From Profundicola chukchiensis (GTDB lineage Bacteria; Bacteroidota; Bacteroidia; Flavobacteriales; Weeksellaceae), in the NCBI RefSeq assembly GCF_029664245.1, contig NZ_JANAIE010000007.1, forward strand, positions 1 to 64,000: a stretch of 64,000 nt of DNA, read 5' to 3'. Shown piece after piece: positions 24,969 to 34,472 of the stretch. Below the pieces are notes generated by a model. It made no database searches. It was given only the letters and a program-made list of their open reading frames with translations, and had not been told where the DNA came from. Numbering within the stretch: position 1 is the first letter of the stretch; each line of letters opens with the position of its first letter. Position numbers and translations under genes: made by a program.

Positions 24969-25724
24969 CTAAAATAAATCCTTGAATTTAGGCTTTTCTG
25001 GTTCTGGATCATCTTCTTCTTCCTCGGGATATTTCTCAAGATATCGCTGCCATAATTCTTCATCTTCCATAACATAATCACCACGTCGATGCCAAGAATA
25101 TTTTTTATTTTGGTTACCAACGTTGCGCCAAATGAAAGCAAAGAAAACACCAACCACGGCTCCAAAGAAATGACTTTCCCATGAGATCCTCTCTTGTTCT
25201 TTGGTGTAAACAATTACTTCTTCTGGGAAGATTCCCCATAACATTCCGCCGTATAAAAATACCACGATAAGCGAAACAGCAATCAACGGAAGAGACTTAC
25301 GAATGATACCACTCGCAAAAACAAAAAAGGCGAGCATATAGACAATTCCACTAGCACCAATATGACAACCAATATGGTTGTCAGAGGCAAGTATTCCTAA
25401 ATCAGCAAATAGCCAAACTAAGGCCCCAGTTAATACCCAGCCAACGGTTAGGAGCAGGTAGGCTACTTTTTTGTAAAAGCTAAACACCATAAAGCCTAGC
25501 ACTAGTATAGGTGCAGCATTATTAAAAAGGTGTTCCCAGCTTGAGTGGAAGAGTGGCGCTAAAAGAATTCCTTTGATACCAATTTCATAACGAGGAATAA
25601 TGCCATAGCAGCCCGTAATGTTCATTAAATGAATAATAATCATTATGCTAACTAAGCCGATAGGCACGAAAATAGCCTCCTTATTGATACCTTGATTTTT
25701 CAAAAATCTATGTTTGGTTTTCAA
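24969..25724 (-). CDS. Rhomboid family intramembrane serine protease
   Basis: The 251-residue polytopic protein has six or so helices. The catalytic Ser lies in GASGIVYML (GxSG motif) and the catalytic His in WESHFFGAVVG; an N-terminal HLFNNAAPI block (HxxxN) forms part of the active-site loop. It therefore has both halves of the rhomboid Ser-His dyad. The C-terminal ~50 residues are acidic and cytoplasmic (YPEEEEDDPEPEKPKF). The substrate is unknown. Upstream is the ATP-grasp/DinB pair, also on the minus strand. Confidence 0.9.
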   Translation of the reverse strand: MKTKHRFLKNQGINKEAIFVPIGLVSIMIIIHLMNITGCYGIIPRYEIGIKGILLAPLFHSSWEHLFNNAAPILVLGFMVFSFYKKVAYLLLTVGWVLTGALVWLFADLGILASDNHIGCHIGASGIVYMLAFFVFASGIIRKSLPLIAVSLIVVFLYGGMLWGIFPEEVIVYTKEQERISWESHFFGAVVGVFFAFIWRNVGNQNKKYSWHRRGDYVMEDEELWQRYLEKYPEEEEDDPEPEKPKFKDLF

Positions 25725-25779
25725 TATTCACAATTCGTTCCACAAGATTTTAACTGACAAACTTGCCGAAAGAGTTTGT

Positions 25780-26778
25780 TTAAGCTTTGAATAAGAAGTT
25801 AGCTAATTTAGGAATGAAATGTTTTAAACTCTCTGGTTTATGTCCAGCTTTTATGTTTTCTAATGCAATTTTATGCTGAACTTTCAGATGTCGGTAAACT
25901 TCTTTATATGCATCGATTAGGCTATAATTCTCATCAAATACATGGGTTGCTTCAGAGTTAGAGCCATTAATCTCGAGAATTTTAAAGTTTCCTTTTTCTA
26001 ACTCCTCTAAACTTTGTGTCTTAATATCTACACGTCCAAAATAAAAGCCATCGATAGGTTTTAAGACCTCATTCAATTTCTGTTCGAGTATAGGTGAATT
26101 TAAATCACTTCCATCATAAAAATAGGTTCCTCTATTATGGTTTCCAATTTCTTCTAAAATGATTTTTTCTCCCTCTGGAAGTACTAATTCTTGCTTGTCA
26201 TGAAACTTCATGTACAAATAAGATTTATTAAAATAAGCTCTAGAATCAGATTCAATAAACTCTCTTAAACTTGTTTTGCCATCTCCTACAAAATATAAAA
26301 ATTTCTTAGCTGTAATAGAGATAATTTTTCCTTGTTCCTCATGAGGAAATCGAGCATAGAATAGGCCTAATTCTAAGGGTAATTCAATGTATTCTTGAAA
26401 AAGAATATCCTTTAAGTTGTAATTTAAGTAAGCATCTAATTGCTTTTGGTTTTCAATGATATCTACGTATTTACCTCTTTCGCCAAAGTCAGGTTTAGCA
26501 ATGAAAGGAAACTCAAATTTAACTTTAAAGTTTTCTCTATCCTTTTGACCTAAAAATTGATGTTCGGGCCGATTTTTTAAAGGGATTTGTTCTTGTAGTT
26601 TAAACTTAGAATAATTGAATAAACCACCATGTTCTAACCCAGGATTTGTAGAAGTAAAGTATAACAAGCTTCTAGCTCTTAAACTCATCCACAAATAGAT
26701 TGGAATCATAGGAATGTAAAACACCCAAAATGACCAATATTCATAATGTGTGATCTTTTTTATCTCGTGTTTAATCAT
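25780..26778 (-). CDS. ATP-grasp protein with N-terminal membrane segment
   Basis: The 332-residue protein begins with a hydrophobic helix (~15-33, YWSFWVFYIPMIPIYLWM). The following region fits the ATP-grasp fold: nucleotide-binding Lys in FPFIAKPDFGERG, a second block FQEYIELP, and metal-binding residues in GRVDIK...FKILEINGSNSEATHVFDE. Such enzymes form carboxylate-amine or thioester bonds using ATP. The substrate is unknown. It overlaps the DinB gene by four bases (ATGA), so translation is coupled. Confidence 0.75.
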   Translation of the reverse strand: MIKHEIKKITHYEYWSFWVFYIPMIPIYLWMSLRARSLLYFTSTNPGLEHGGLFNYSKFKLQEQIPLKNRPEHQFLGQKDRENFKVKFEFPFIAKPDFGERGKYVDIIENQKQLDAYLNYNLKDILFQEYIELPLELGLFYARFPHEEQGKIISITAKKFLYFVGDGKTSLREFIESDSRAYFNKSYLYMKFHDKQELVLPEGEKIILEEIGNHNRGTYFYDGSDLNSPILEQKLNEVLKPIDGFYFGRVDIKTQSLEELEKGNFKILEINGSNSEATHVFDENYSLIDAYKEVYRHLKVQHKIALENIKAGHKPESLKHFIPKLANFLFKA

Positions 26779-27263
26779 GAATTCTGAAGATTTGGAGTAG
26801 AATAGGCAACACCTAATTCTTGTAGACTATTGAAGTCGGGATTGAGATTAGAAACACCGATTCTAATACTCGCTAAATGATGGGTTGTATGCTCTAATAA
26901 ATATAAAAGTTCCCTAGAAACGGATGTTTTTAAATTATGTTTCTCACCTAAAATACAAGTTTTAAGCTGAAGTTCTTTATCCTCTAAATTGGAATCAAGT
27001 TGTTGGATAATTTCATCTAGGGCGAAAAGAGCATCATTTATACTGGTTTCTACGTTGATATTTCTACTTCTTTCGTCATAGCATAAATGTAGGCTATCAT
27101 AAGCCTTAAGAAATAATTGGTAAAACTCTATGATGTGGCGGGTATGTTTGCCAATCGTACTATTAAAAACTTTTTCCATTGGGGTGCAATAGTCCTCCTC
27201 ATTTAATTGATTTAACAATTCCCTCAAATCACTTAGTTGTTTAATAGCAAACTTTTGCAGCAT
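26775..27263 (-). CDS. DinB-family (DfsB-like) metal-binding protein
   Basis: The 162-residue four-helix protein carries His residues of the DinB/YfiT-like triad: one in TIGKHTRHIIEF and a pair in EHTTHHLASI near the C-terminus. Family members bind a divalent metal and many are thiol transferases or hydrolases; the reaction here is not known. It overlaps the ATP-grasp gene and is divergent from the NRDE gene, a triplet I recall as recurrent in Flavobacteriia. Confidence 0.8.
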   Translation of the reverse strand: MLQKFAIKQLSDLRELLNQLNEEDYCTPMEKVFNSTIGKHTRHIIEFYQLFLKAYDSLHLCYDERSRNINVETSINDALFALDEIIQQLDSNLEDKELQLKTCILGEKHNLKTSVSRELLYLLEHTTHHLASIRIGVSNLNPDFNSLQELGVAYSTPNLQNS

Positions 27264-27307
27264 ATATTCTCTTTGCTACAAAGATATAATTTTATGACAT
27301 TTGCCCT

Positions 27308-27958
27308 ATGTGTATTCTGAGTATTATAAGAACCGACAATAAGTTCACGCTTACCCATAATAGGGACGAAGACGTGGCGCGTATAACGTCACAAACTTTA
27401 ATTACCAAAGAGATCAATAATCAGCTTGCTACCTTTCCTATGGATATACAATCACAAGGAACCTGGATTTTGACTTCTTCAACTTGGTCCACCGCTATTT
27501 TAAATGGAGGATTCAAATTGCATCAAAGAAAACCGCCTTACAAACATAGTAGGGGATTGTTTCCTTATATGTTGCTAGCCCATGAAAACGCACTAGAATA
27601 TGTAGAAAGTTTAGATTTAAATAAAATAGAACCTTTTACCCAGGTGATGTATAATCATAAAACCAAACAATTGCACCGTTTAGTTTGGGATGGAATTGAG
27701 AAGCATTTAAGTGAAATTCAAGATGATGTATTCGTGATTAGTTCTTCAACCTTATATGATAGAGAGGAGAAAAAATCACATGAAAGCGCCATTAAGGCTT
27801 TAAAATCACCTTCATCTGACGAATTGGCACGTTTGCACAAAGGGCTATCTTGGTCACACAATCCTGATATACCTATGCTAAAAACGACCTCCCAAGTGCA
27901 AATAATATCAAATAATGAAAATAAGAGCATGAAGTTTACGAAGTTCGTAAATGATTAG
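27308..27958 (+). CDS. NRDE family protein (TANGO2-like)
   Basis: The 216-residue protein starts MCIL, which would expose Cys2 after Met removal, as in N-terminal nucleophile hydrolases, and contains THNRDED, the NRDE motif. These belong to the TANGO2/DUF833 group; proposed roles include haem or lipid-related chemistry, none proven. It is divergent from DinB/ATP-grasp and independent of clpC downstream. Confidence 0.85.
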   Translation: MCILSIIRTDNKFTLTHNRDEDVARITSQTLITKEINNQLATFPMDIQSQGTWILTSSTWSTAILNGGFKLHQRKPPYKHSRGLFPYMLLAHENALEYVESLDLNKIEPFTQVMYNHKTKQLHRLVWDGIEKHLSEIQDDVFVISSSTLYDREEKKSHESAIKALKSPSSDELARLHKGLSWSHNPDIPMLKTTSQVQIISNNENKSMKFTKFVND

Positions 27959-28030
27959 GATTATTAATAAAATGTTGAAAGATTGTCTTTATTCATGGCA
28001 TAATTACTGCTTAATGTAGAGCAATACCAT

Positions 28031-28038
28031 TATATTTG
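28031..28038 (+). promoter_or_regulatory. Putative -7 element for clpC
   Basis: TATATTTG (TAnnTTTG) lies 17 bases before the clpC ATG; the leader contains AGAGAGAGA, a possible weak ribosome-binding region. Confidence 0.5.
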
Positions 28039-28055
28039 TTAGAGAGAGATACATT

Positions 28056-30599
28056 ATGAACGATAATTTTTCACAAAGAGTAAAAGATGTCATTGCGTAC
28101 AGCAAAGAAGAAGCCTTGCGCTTAGGCCACGATAATATTGGCACTGAGCATTTGGTTTTGGGCATTTTGCGCGATGGCGAAGGAAAAGCCGTAAAACTTT
28201 TGAAGTCTTTAAACGTAGATTTACAAGAGGTAAGACAGAAAATAGAAGTTTTATCGCCGCCAAAAGAGAAAATTGATACAACCAATAAAAATTTACAATT
28301 AACCAAACAAGCAGAAAGAGCTTTGAAAACTACCTTTTTGGAGGCTAAGTTATTTCATAGCCAATCTGTGAATACGGTTCACTTGCTGTTGTGTATTTTA
28401 CGCAACGAGGGTGATCCGGTTACCAAACTGATCAATAAATTTGATGTGGATTATGATACCTTAAAAGATGAATTTAAATTTCATTTTCAAGAGGATACAA
28501 CGCCACAAAGCCCAAGTATGGATGCATCTTATTCAGAAGATGATGATGACACGCCTAGACGTCCTGGTAGCGGAAGCACAGGAAAAGGTGGTGCAGCAGG
28601 TGCTCCTAAATCTAAGACACCAGTTTTAGATAACTTTGGTAGAGATTTAACCCAATTAGCCCACGAGGGTAAAATGGATCCTGTTGTTGGACGTGAAAAA
28701 GAAATCGAGAGAGTTTCTCAGATTTTGAGTAGACGTAAGAAAAACAATCCATTGTTAATTGGTGAGCCAGGTGTTGGTAAATCTGCGATAGCTGAAGGTT
28801 TAGCTTTAAGAATTATTCAAAGAAAGGTGTCACGTGTTTTATACAACAAGCGTGTGATAACTCTTGATTTGGCTAGTTTGGTAGCAGGAACTAAATATCG
28901 TGGTCAGTTTGAGGAAAGAATGAAAGCCATCATGAATGAGCTTGAAAAGAATGATGATATTATTCTTTTCATTGACGAGTTACATACGATTGTTGGTGCA
29001 GGTGGAGCAACAGGAAGCTTGGATGCTTCTAATATGTTCAAACCAGCCTTAGCGCGTGGAGAAATCCAATGTGTGGGTGCAACAACATTAGATGAGTACC
29101 GTCAGTACATTGAGAAAGATGGAGCTTTAGAAAGACGTTTCCAGAAAGTGATGGTTGAACCAACTTCACCAGAAGAAACGCTAGAAATCTTAAATCAAAT
29201 TAAAGATAAATACGAAAATCACCATAACGTTACCTATACAGATGATGCTCTAAAAGCTTGTGTGAATCTTACGGCACGTTATATTACTGATAGATATCTT
29301 CCGGACAAGGCGATTGATGCTTTAGACGAGGCTGGTTCTCGTGTGCACATCAAGAACATTAAAGTTCCTCAAGAGATTTTAGACTTAGAAGCTAAACTAG
29401 AAGAAGTTAGAGAAGCTAAGGCTAAAGCTGTAAAAGGACAGAAATACGAAGAAGCTGCACGTTTACGCGATGATGAAAAGCAAGTTGAAAGCGATTTAAG
29501 CATTGAACAAGATAAATGGCAAGCAGATGCTAAGGAAAATAGAGAAATCGTTTCTGAGGAGAATGTTGCTGAAGTAGTTTCTATGATGAGTGGAATTCCT
29601 GTTCATAGAGTTGCTGAAGGCGAGATGAAAAAACTTGCTCACATGGCGAAGTCTATGAAGACCAAGTTAATTGGACAAGATACTGCTGTAGAGAAAGTTG
29701 TTAAGGCGATTCAAAGAAATAGAGCCGGATTGAAAGATCCAATGAGACCAATTGGTTCGTTTATCTTCTTAGGTACAACAGGTGTGGGTAAAACACAGTT
29801 GGCAAAAGTTCTTGCAAAAGAATTATTTGATACCGAAGATGCATTAATTAGAATCGATATGTCTGAATACATGGAGAAATTCGCGGTTTCTAGATTAGTT
29901 GGAGCACCTCCGGGATACGTTGGATACGAGGAAGGTGGACAATTAACAGAGCAGGTTAGAAGAAAACCATATTCAGTTGTATTGTTAGACGAGATAGAAA
30001 AAGCGCATCCAGATGTGTTTAATATCTTGCTTCAAGTATTAGATGATGGTCATATCACCGACAGTTTAGGTCGCAAGATTGATTTTAGAAATGCAATCAT
30101 TGTATTGACTTCTAATATTGGTACAAGACAATTAAAAGACTTCGGAGATGGCGTTGGATTCGGTACTTCTGCTAAGTTAGGTTCTACAGATGAAAGAGCT
30201 AAATCTACAATTGAGAATGCATTGAAGAAAACATTCGCGCCAGAATTCTTGAACAGAATTGATGATGTGATTATTTTCAACGCACTTGAGAAAGAAGATA
30301 TCTTAAAGATTATAGATATCGAATTGAACAAGTTATACGAAAGGTTAGAAGCTTTAGGTTATTATCTAGACTTAACTGAGGAAGCGAAGAGCTTTATTGC
30401 GGACAAAGGTTATGATAAGAACTATGGTGCAAGACCGCTTAAGCGTGCTATCCAGAAGTATATTGAAGATCCAATGGCAGAGGAAATTATTAACTCTGAA
30501 ATCCACGAAGGAGATCGTTTATTGTTAGAATTAAACGAAGCTAAAGATGGAATTAGCATCTCTGTTAAGCAGAAATCATCTGCAGAAGAAGAGAACTAA
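28056..30599 (+). CDS. clpC: ATP-dependent Clp protease ATP-binding subunit ClpC
   Basis: This 847-residue AAA+ unfoldase has a double Clp N-domain (1-150), an acidic/glycine linker (~160-190), an AAA1 module (Walker A GEPGVGKS, Walker B ILFIDELH), a UVR-containing middle region ([13 protein letters not shown]) and an AAA2 module ([18 protein letters not shown]) with an IGF/VGFG-type ClpP loop (GDGVGFGTS). It feeds proteins to ClpP for degradation. Its length and domains are normal, it stands alone, and a terminator overlaps the end of the next gene. Confidence 0.96.
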   Translation: MNDNFSQRVKDVIAYSKEEALRLGHDNIGTEHLVLGILRDGEGKAVKLLKSLNVDLQEVRQKIEVLSPPKEKIDTTNKNLQLTKQAERALKTTFLEAKLFHSQSVNTVHLLLCILRNEGDPVTKLINKFDVDYDTLKDEFKFHFQEDTTPQSPSMDASYSEDDDDTPRRPGSGSTGKGGAAGAPKSKTPVLDNFGRDLTQLAHEGKMDPVVGREKEIERVSQILSRRKKNNPLLIGEPGVGKSAIAEGLALRIIQRKVSRVLYNKRVITLDLASLVAGTKYRGQFEERMKAIMNELEKNDDIILFIDELHTIVGAGGATGSLDASNMFKPALARGEIQCVGATTLDEYRQYIEKDGALERRFQKVMVEPTSPEETLEILNQIKDKYENHHNVTYTDDALKACVNLTARYITDRYLPDKAIDALDEAGSRVHIKNIKVPQEILDLEAKLEEVREAKAKAVKGQKYEEAARLRDDEKQVESDLSIEQDKWQADAKENREIVSEENVAEVVSMMSGIPVHRVAEGEMKKLAHMAKSMKTKLIGQDTAVEKVVKAIQRNRAGLKDPMRPIGSFIFLGTTGVGKTQLAKVLAKELFDTEDALIRIDMSEYMEKFAVSRLVGAPPGYVGYEEGGQLTEQVRRKPYSVVLLDEIEKAHPDVFNILLQVLDDGHITDSLGRKIDFRNAIIVLTSNIGTRQLKDFGDGVGFGTSAKLGSTDERAKSTIENALKKTFAPEFLNRIDDVIIFNALEKEDILKIIDIELNKLYERLEALGYYLDLTEEAKSFIADKGYDKNYGARPLKRAIQKYIEDPMAEEIINSEIHEGDRLLLELNEAKDGISISVKQKSSAEEEN

Positions 30600-30620
30600 T
30601 AAGTTTTACATAAATAGATT

Positions 30621-30656
30621 AAAATCGGTTAGGAGCAGTCTTAACCGATTTTTTTA
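30621..30656 (+). terminator. Terminator after clpC
   Basis: AAAATCGGTTA (30621-30631) pairs with TAACCGATTTT (30642-30652) around a 10-base loop and is followed by T. Its right edge meets the stop codon of the convergent metallophosphoesterase gene. Confidence 0.85.
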
Positions 30657-31475
30657 TGATAGCATATCTTGCATAAAGTCTCTATAATCGAAATCGGTGA
30701 GAGAGGTAGGAGTTTCTTCTTCCTGAATTTTATCTTGCATAGTATCATAGAGAAATAATTTCCACTCACCTAGATCATATTCCAAAGCCGAAAGACTTTC
30801 TATCCAATCTCCAGAATTTAAATATAGAGTTGAACCATTTTTGGTAACAACTTCTCTTTTTTGTGGTTGATGAATATGTCCGCAGATTACATAATCATAT
30901 CCATTTTCAATGGCTAAGTTAGAAGCCGTAATTTCAAAATCAGTAATGTATTTCACTGCATTTTTTACAGAAGATTTAATTTTTTTGGCTAAGGAATACT
31001 TTTCTCTTCCCATTTTAACCAAAGCCCAGTTGGTAACCGTATTAATGCGGATTAAAGTATCATAACCCCAACCACCAAGTCGTGCAAGCCATTTAGAATG
31101 CTGTATAGATGCATCAAACACATCTCCATGGAATATCCAGGCTTTCTTGCCATCAAGCTCTAAAACTACTTTATTGACCAATGAAAAATCCTTCAATTGG
31201 AAGTCTGTAAACTTTCTCAATAGCTCATCATGATTTCCTGTAATATAAATTACTTCAGTTCCTTCTGAAATGAAATTACTTAACTTTTTTAATACTTTGT
31301 GATGAGATTCAGGGAAATAACTTTTCTTGAATTGCCACATATCTATAATGTCTCCATTCAATACCAAGGTTTTGGGTTCTATACTGTCTAAATACTTTAG
31401 TAATTCACTTGCTCGGCAACCATAAGTTCCTAAATGTAAGTCAGAAACCACTACTAATTCTACTTTTCTTTTCAT
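30654..31475 (-). CDS. UDP-2,3-diacylglucosamine diphosphatase-like metallophosphoesterase
   Basis: The 273-residue calcineurin-like phosphoesterase has all five blocks: VSDLHLGT, LNGDIID, GNHDE, FHGDVFD and GHIHQPQ. These resemble LpxH and LpxH-like hydrolases, which remove UMP from UDP-diacylglucosamine in lipid A synthesis. A C-terminal tail of about 30 residues extends past the core. Whether it is the main LpxH or a paralogue cannot be told from the sequence. It is divergent from the Smr gene. Confidence 0.85.
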   Translation of the reverse strand: MKRKVELVVVSDLHLGTYGCRASELLKYLDSIEPKTLVLNGDIIDMWQFKKSYFPESHHKVLKKLSNFISEGTEVIYITGNHDELLRKFTDFQLKDFSLVNKVVLELDGKKAWIFHGDVFDASIQHSKWLARLGGWGYDTLIRINTVTNWALVKMGREKYSLAKKIKSSVKNAVKYITDFEITASNLAIENGYDYVICGHIHQPQKREVVTKNGSTLYLNSGDWIESLSALEYDLGEWKLFLYDTMQDKIQEEETPTSLTDFDYRDFMQDMLS

Positions 31476-31537
31476 ATGTTTCTTGTTGTGCTAATTTATC
31501 CATATTTTATTTTAAATTTGGAAGTATAGATTAAGTT

Positions 31538-32200
31538 ATGATTAAATATAAGATAGGCGACAAGGTGAAGGTTATTGACGACAATACCCATGGCGTTATT
31601 AGAGAGATTAAAGAGAATGAAGTAATCATAGAAAGCGAGGATGGTTTTGATTTCACCTTTTATTTCCACGAAATTCTACCCGATATTGGAATGGAAGAGG
31701 AGATAGAGGAATCGCAAGCCGTAGAAGAGACTAAGAAGCCAAAAAAGAAGAAAAAGAAATCGACGAAGTTCAAAGAGTTCGAAACAAAAGGCGAGAAGGA
31801 AGATAGACTTCATCAAGAAGAGCTCGAGAAACTTATAAATGAAAATTTTGCTAAAAACAGCGATATCTATCGCGAGAAATTAGAAGCTAAGTACAAGAAA
31901 GAAATAAAGGTAAGCAAGAAACGAAAAGGAACTTTTGTACTAGACCTACACTACGGACAATTAGAAAATTATAGCTCGCAATTGCCTACGAATCATATTC
32001 TTAAACGTCAGCTAAATGCTGCCATCAATGGTATTGAAAAAGCTAAGAATGAGAATTATAAGAAAGTGATTTTAATCCATGGAAAGGGTAAAGGTGTACT
32101 TGAAGCTGAAGTTAAGAAATACTTAGACAGCGAAAATTATACACATTATGATGCCGATTTTAGGCAATATAAGCTAGGTGCAACTGAGATAGAATTATAA
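31538..32200 (+). CDS. Smr-domain protein (DUF2027-type)
   Basis: The 220-residue protein has an N-terminal KOW/SH3-like module (residues 1-50, KIGDKVKVIDDNTHG), a Lys-rich linker (KKPKKKKKKS) and a C-terminal Smr domain with LDLHYGQL and the HGKGKGVLEAEV loop. Smr domains nick DNA or RNA or bind branched structures, as in MutS2. No MutS part is present. The Lys-rich linker probably binds nucleic acid. A terminator follows immediately. Confidence 0.85.
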   Translation: MIKYKIGDKVKVIDDNTHGVIREIKENEVIIESEDGFDFTFYFHEILPDIGMEEEIEESQAVEETKKPKKKKKKSTKFKEFETKGEKEDRLHQEELEKLINENFAKNSDIYREKLEAKYKKEIKVSKKRKGTFVLDLHYGQLENYSSQLPTNHILKRQLNAAINGIEKAKNENYKKVILIHGKGKGVLEAEVKKYLDSENYTHYDADFRQYKLGATEIEL

Positions 32201-32204
32201 AAAG

Positions 32205-32233
32205 AAAGCCATTCAATTTGAATGGCTTTTTGT
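32205..32233 (+). terminator. Terminator after Smr gene
   Basis: AAAGCCATTC and GAATGGCTTT form a stem with a short loop, followed by T and G. It lies five bases after the stop codon. Confidence 0.8.
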
Positions 32234-32250
32234 TTACCGTAAGTTATGTA

Positions 32251-32403
32251 TTAAAATCTCTTACCAATATTGATTCCCATATGGGGGTAGGCTTCGATGT
32301 TAGAGTTCGAACCAAAGTTTTTACCTCCTCCTAAATAGATAGAACCTATCCAGTTTGAAGAACTAATTTGCTTATAACCAATGCCTAATCCTAAGGTCTT
32401 GCT
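32251..32403 (-). pseudogene. 3' remnant of an outer-membrane beta-barrel gene
   Basis: On the minus strand a 50-codon open stretch ends in TAA at 32251 and starts right after an in-frame stop near 32404. The residues (KTLGLGIGYKQISSSNW, GSIYLGGGKNFG, YPHMGINIGKRF) alternate hydrophobic and polar and end in Phe, the usual last strands of an outer-membrane barrel. There is no start codon, signal peptide or upstream half, so it looks like the tail of a deleted gene. It lies between the Smr terminator and the lpdA terminator, in a ~300-base gap. Confidence 0.55.
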
Positions 32404-32444
32404 TTAAATTAGGCTGACAGTCTACTTTTCAATATTTAATAAAA

Positions 32445-32477
32445 AAAACCTTGAAGAATTAAGTCCTTCAAGGTTTT
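32445..32477 (-). terminator. Terminator after lpdA
   Basis: AAAACCTTGAAG (32445-32456) pairs with CTTCAAGGTTTT (32466-32477) over 12 bases with a 9-base loop; the minus-strand side is followed by a T run (A8 at 32441-32448). It is 39 bases past the lpdA stop. Confidence 0.85.
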
Positions 32478-32515
32478 GTAATATTTAAAAAAGTATAAAA
32501 CTTTAGTTAATCATC

Positions 32516-33916
32516 TTATGCGTGTAATGCACGTTTATCCGTTGCATCAAGCGCAGCTTCTTTCACAGCTTCCATATAAGTTGGGTGAGCATGTGAAATT
32601 CTAGCGATGTCTTCAGCAGAAGCGCGGAATTCCATTGCCGTAACAGCCTCAGCAATCATATCAGCAGCTCTAGCAGAAACCATATGAACTCCTAATACTT
32701 CGTCGGTTTTAGCATCAGATAATACTTTAACCATACCGTCGATGTCTCCACTCGCACGAGCTCTACCTAATGCTCTAACAGAGAATTGACCTGATTTGTA
32801 CTCAACACCTTCTTCTTTTAATTGCTCTTCAGTCTTACCAACTCCAGCAGCTTCTGGCCAAGTATAAACAACACCTGGAATCAAGTTGTAGTTGATATGT
32901 GGTTTTTGACCTACTAATTGCTCCGCAACTAAAACACCTTCCTCTTCAGCTTTGTGAGCCAACATAGCCCCACGAATTACGTCTCCAATAGCATAGATGT
33001 TGTCAACGTTAGTTTTTAAGTGATCATCAACTTTAATACGACCTCTCTCGTCAACTTCAACACCAGCATTCTCTAAACCTAATCCTTCTGTATAAGGTTT
33101 TCTACCGATAGCTACTAAACAGTAATCTCCTGTAATAGTTTCTAATTCACCTTTTTTATTCTCGAAAGTAACTTCAACTTCGTCACCTTTTCTTTCAACC
33201 TTAGTTACTTTAGAAGATAAGTTGAATTTCATTTTTTGTTTCTTCATCACTTTTAATAGCTCTTTAGAAACTGCTCCGTCCATTCCAGGAACGATTTTAT
33301 CCATAAACTCAACTACAGTTACATCAGCACCAAGTCTTTTGTAAACTGAACCTAACTCTAATCCAATAACACCACCACCAATTACGATCATGTGTTTTGG
33401 AACTTCTTTTAAGTTTAAAGCTTCCGTAGAAGTAATAACTCTTTCTTTGTCTAACTCAATAAATGGTAAGTTAGCAGGTTTAGAACCTGTTGCGATAATG
33501 ATATTTTTAGATTCAATCTCTACATCACCCTCAGCAGTTGCGATAGAAATGTGAGTTTTATCTTTTAAAGTACCTAATCCGTGAAAAACAGTAATTTTGT
33601 TTTTATCCATTAAGAAATCGATACCCTTAGTAGTTGTTTCAACCACACTGTTTTTACGCTCGATCATTTTAGATAAATCAACCTTAAGGTTATCTAAAGT
33701 GATTCCGTGATCTTCAAAATTTTTCTGTGCATTATGAAAATGTTCAGAGGAGTCTAATAATGCCTTTGATGGGATACATCCTACATTTAAACAAGTACCA
33801 CCAAGGGTGTCATATTTTTCAATTAAGGCAGTTTTCAAGCCTAATTGCGCACATCTAATCGCGCTAACGTAGCCTCCAGGACCAGATCCAATTATAGTAA
33901 CATCAAAATTTTGCAT
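32516..33916 (-). CDS. lpdA: Dihydrolipoyl dehydrogenase (E3)
   Basis: The 466-residue FAD flavoprotein reoxidises dihydrolipoamide in 2-oxo acid dehydrogenase complexes with NAD+. Residues show the FAD GxGxxG start (IIGSGPGGY), the redox motif with Cys42 and Cys47 (GGTCLNVGC), an NAD-binding GGGVIGLE, and a C-terminal dimer interface with the catalytic HAHPTYMEA. No E1 or E2 gene is beside it, so it is a solitary E3. The upstream 650 bases hold repeats rather than genes. Confidence 0.95.
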   Translation of the reverse strand: MQNFDVTIIGSGPGGYVSAIRCAQLGLKTALIEKYDTLGGTCLNVGCIPSKALLDSSEHFHNAQKNFEDHGITLDNLKVDLSKMIERKNSVVETTTKGIDFLMDKNKITVFHGLGTLKDKTHISIATAEGDVEIESKNIIIATGSKPANLPFIELDKERVITSTEALNLKEVPKHMIVIGGGVIGLELGSVYKRLGADVTVVEFMDKIVPGMDGAVSKELLKVMKKQKMKFNLSSKVTKVERKGDEVEVTFENKKGELETITGDYCLVAIGRKPYTEGLGLENAGVEVDERGRIKVDDHLKTNVDNIYAIGDVIRGAMLAHKAEEEGVLVAEQLVGQKPHINYNLIPGVVYTWPEAAGVGKTEEQLKEEGVEYKSGQFSVRALGRARASGDIDGMVKVLSDAKTDEVLGVHMVSARAADMIAEAVTAMEFRASAEDIARISHAHPTYMEAVKEAALDATDKRALHA

Positions 33917-34206
33917 ATTTCTTTATTTTGCGTCCAAATTTAAGGAATTCGAACTTAATTGCCTAAAAGAGATGAGAGAAAGATTTTAGAAAAAAATGGA
34001 AAGAAGAGTAATGAACTAAAAGTAAAGAAATGAAGAATTCTAAATTCTAAATTTTGAATCGGGTTAAAGTGAAAGGAGAAAGTATATAATATTTCAAGTT
34101 CTAAATGTGCAATTATTCTAGTCGCTAAAGATCTGAAAATCGCGGACCGTTAACTGTGCGTAATTAACCTAGAGCTTTCAACGCTTTACCAAATGGTCTC
34201 ATACAA
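33917..34206. other. Intergenic DNA with no supported gene
   Basis: The first part of the 653-base gap upstream of lpdA holds AT-rich sequence with small direct repeats (TTCTAAA around 34031). A palindrome-like CGGACCG at 34143-34149 and ACCAAATGGT at 34188-34197 lie roughly on the phase of the adjacent array but off by 0.5-2 bases, so I do not include them in it. No frame or RNA structure was recognised; the lpdA promoter must lie here or in the array. Confidence 0.5.
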
Positions 34207-34376
34207 TTATGCGTATAATTAGAAAAAAAGCTCTTGTACTTTTATAAAAAACCTCTTGAGCTTTTCGGAAAAAGCTTTTGAACTTTTTTGAAAAAGCTTT
34301 TGAGCTTTTATTTAGAAGATGCGCATGTTTAAACAAAAAGCTTTTGAGCTTTTTTCTTAAAGATCTAGATCTTTAA
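34207..34376. repeat. Array of short palindromes phased every 22 bp (island B)
   Basis: Eight slots are centred at 34212.5, 34234.5, 34256.5, 34278.5, 34300.5, 34322.5, 34344.5 and 34366.5, exactly 22 bp apart. The slots hold ATGCGTAT, four variants of GCTTTTGAGC (arms AGCT/AGCT in the best), ATGCGCAT, another GCTTTTGAGC, and a perfect 20-bp palindrome at 34357-34376 around AGATCTAGATCT. Most spacers are A- or T-rich. The period and the ATGCGCAT core match the array at 5026-5144. It lies ~290 bases upstream of lpdA, in no gene. Confidence 0.75.
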
Positions 34377-34472
34377 AATGATTTATTAGGATAATGAAAT
34401 ATTACATCTAGATAATAACTCGTAAAGTAAAGGAAATGATGAATTTTAAATTTAGAAATCTGAATTATTGAG

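Noticed and set aside
33917-34206. tRNA or structured RNA in the lpdA upstream gap
   Set aside because: No cloverleaf, TTC loop or CCA-compatible stem found on either strand.
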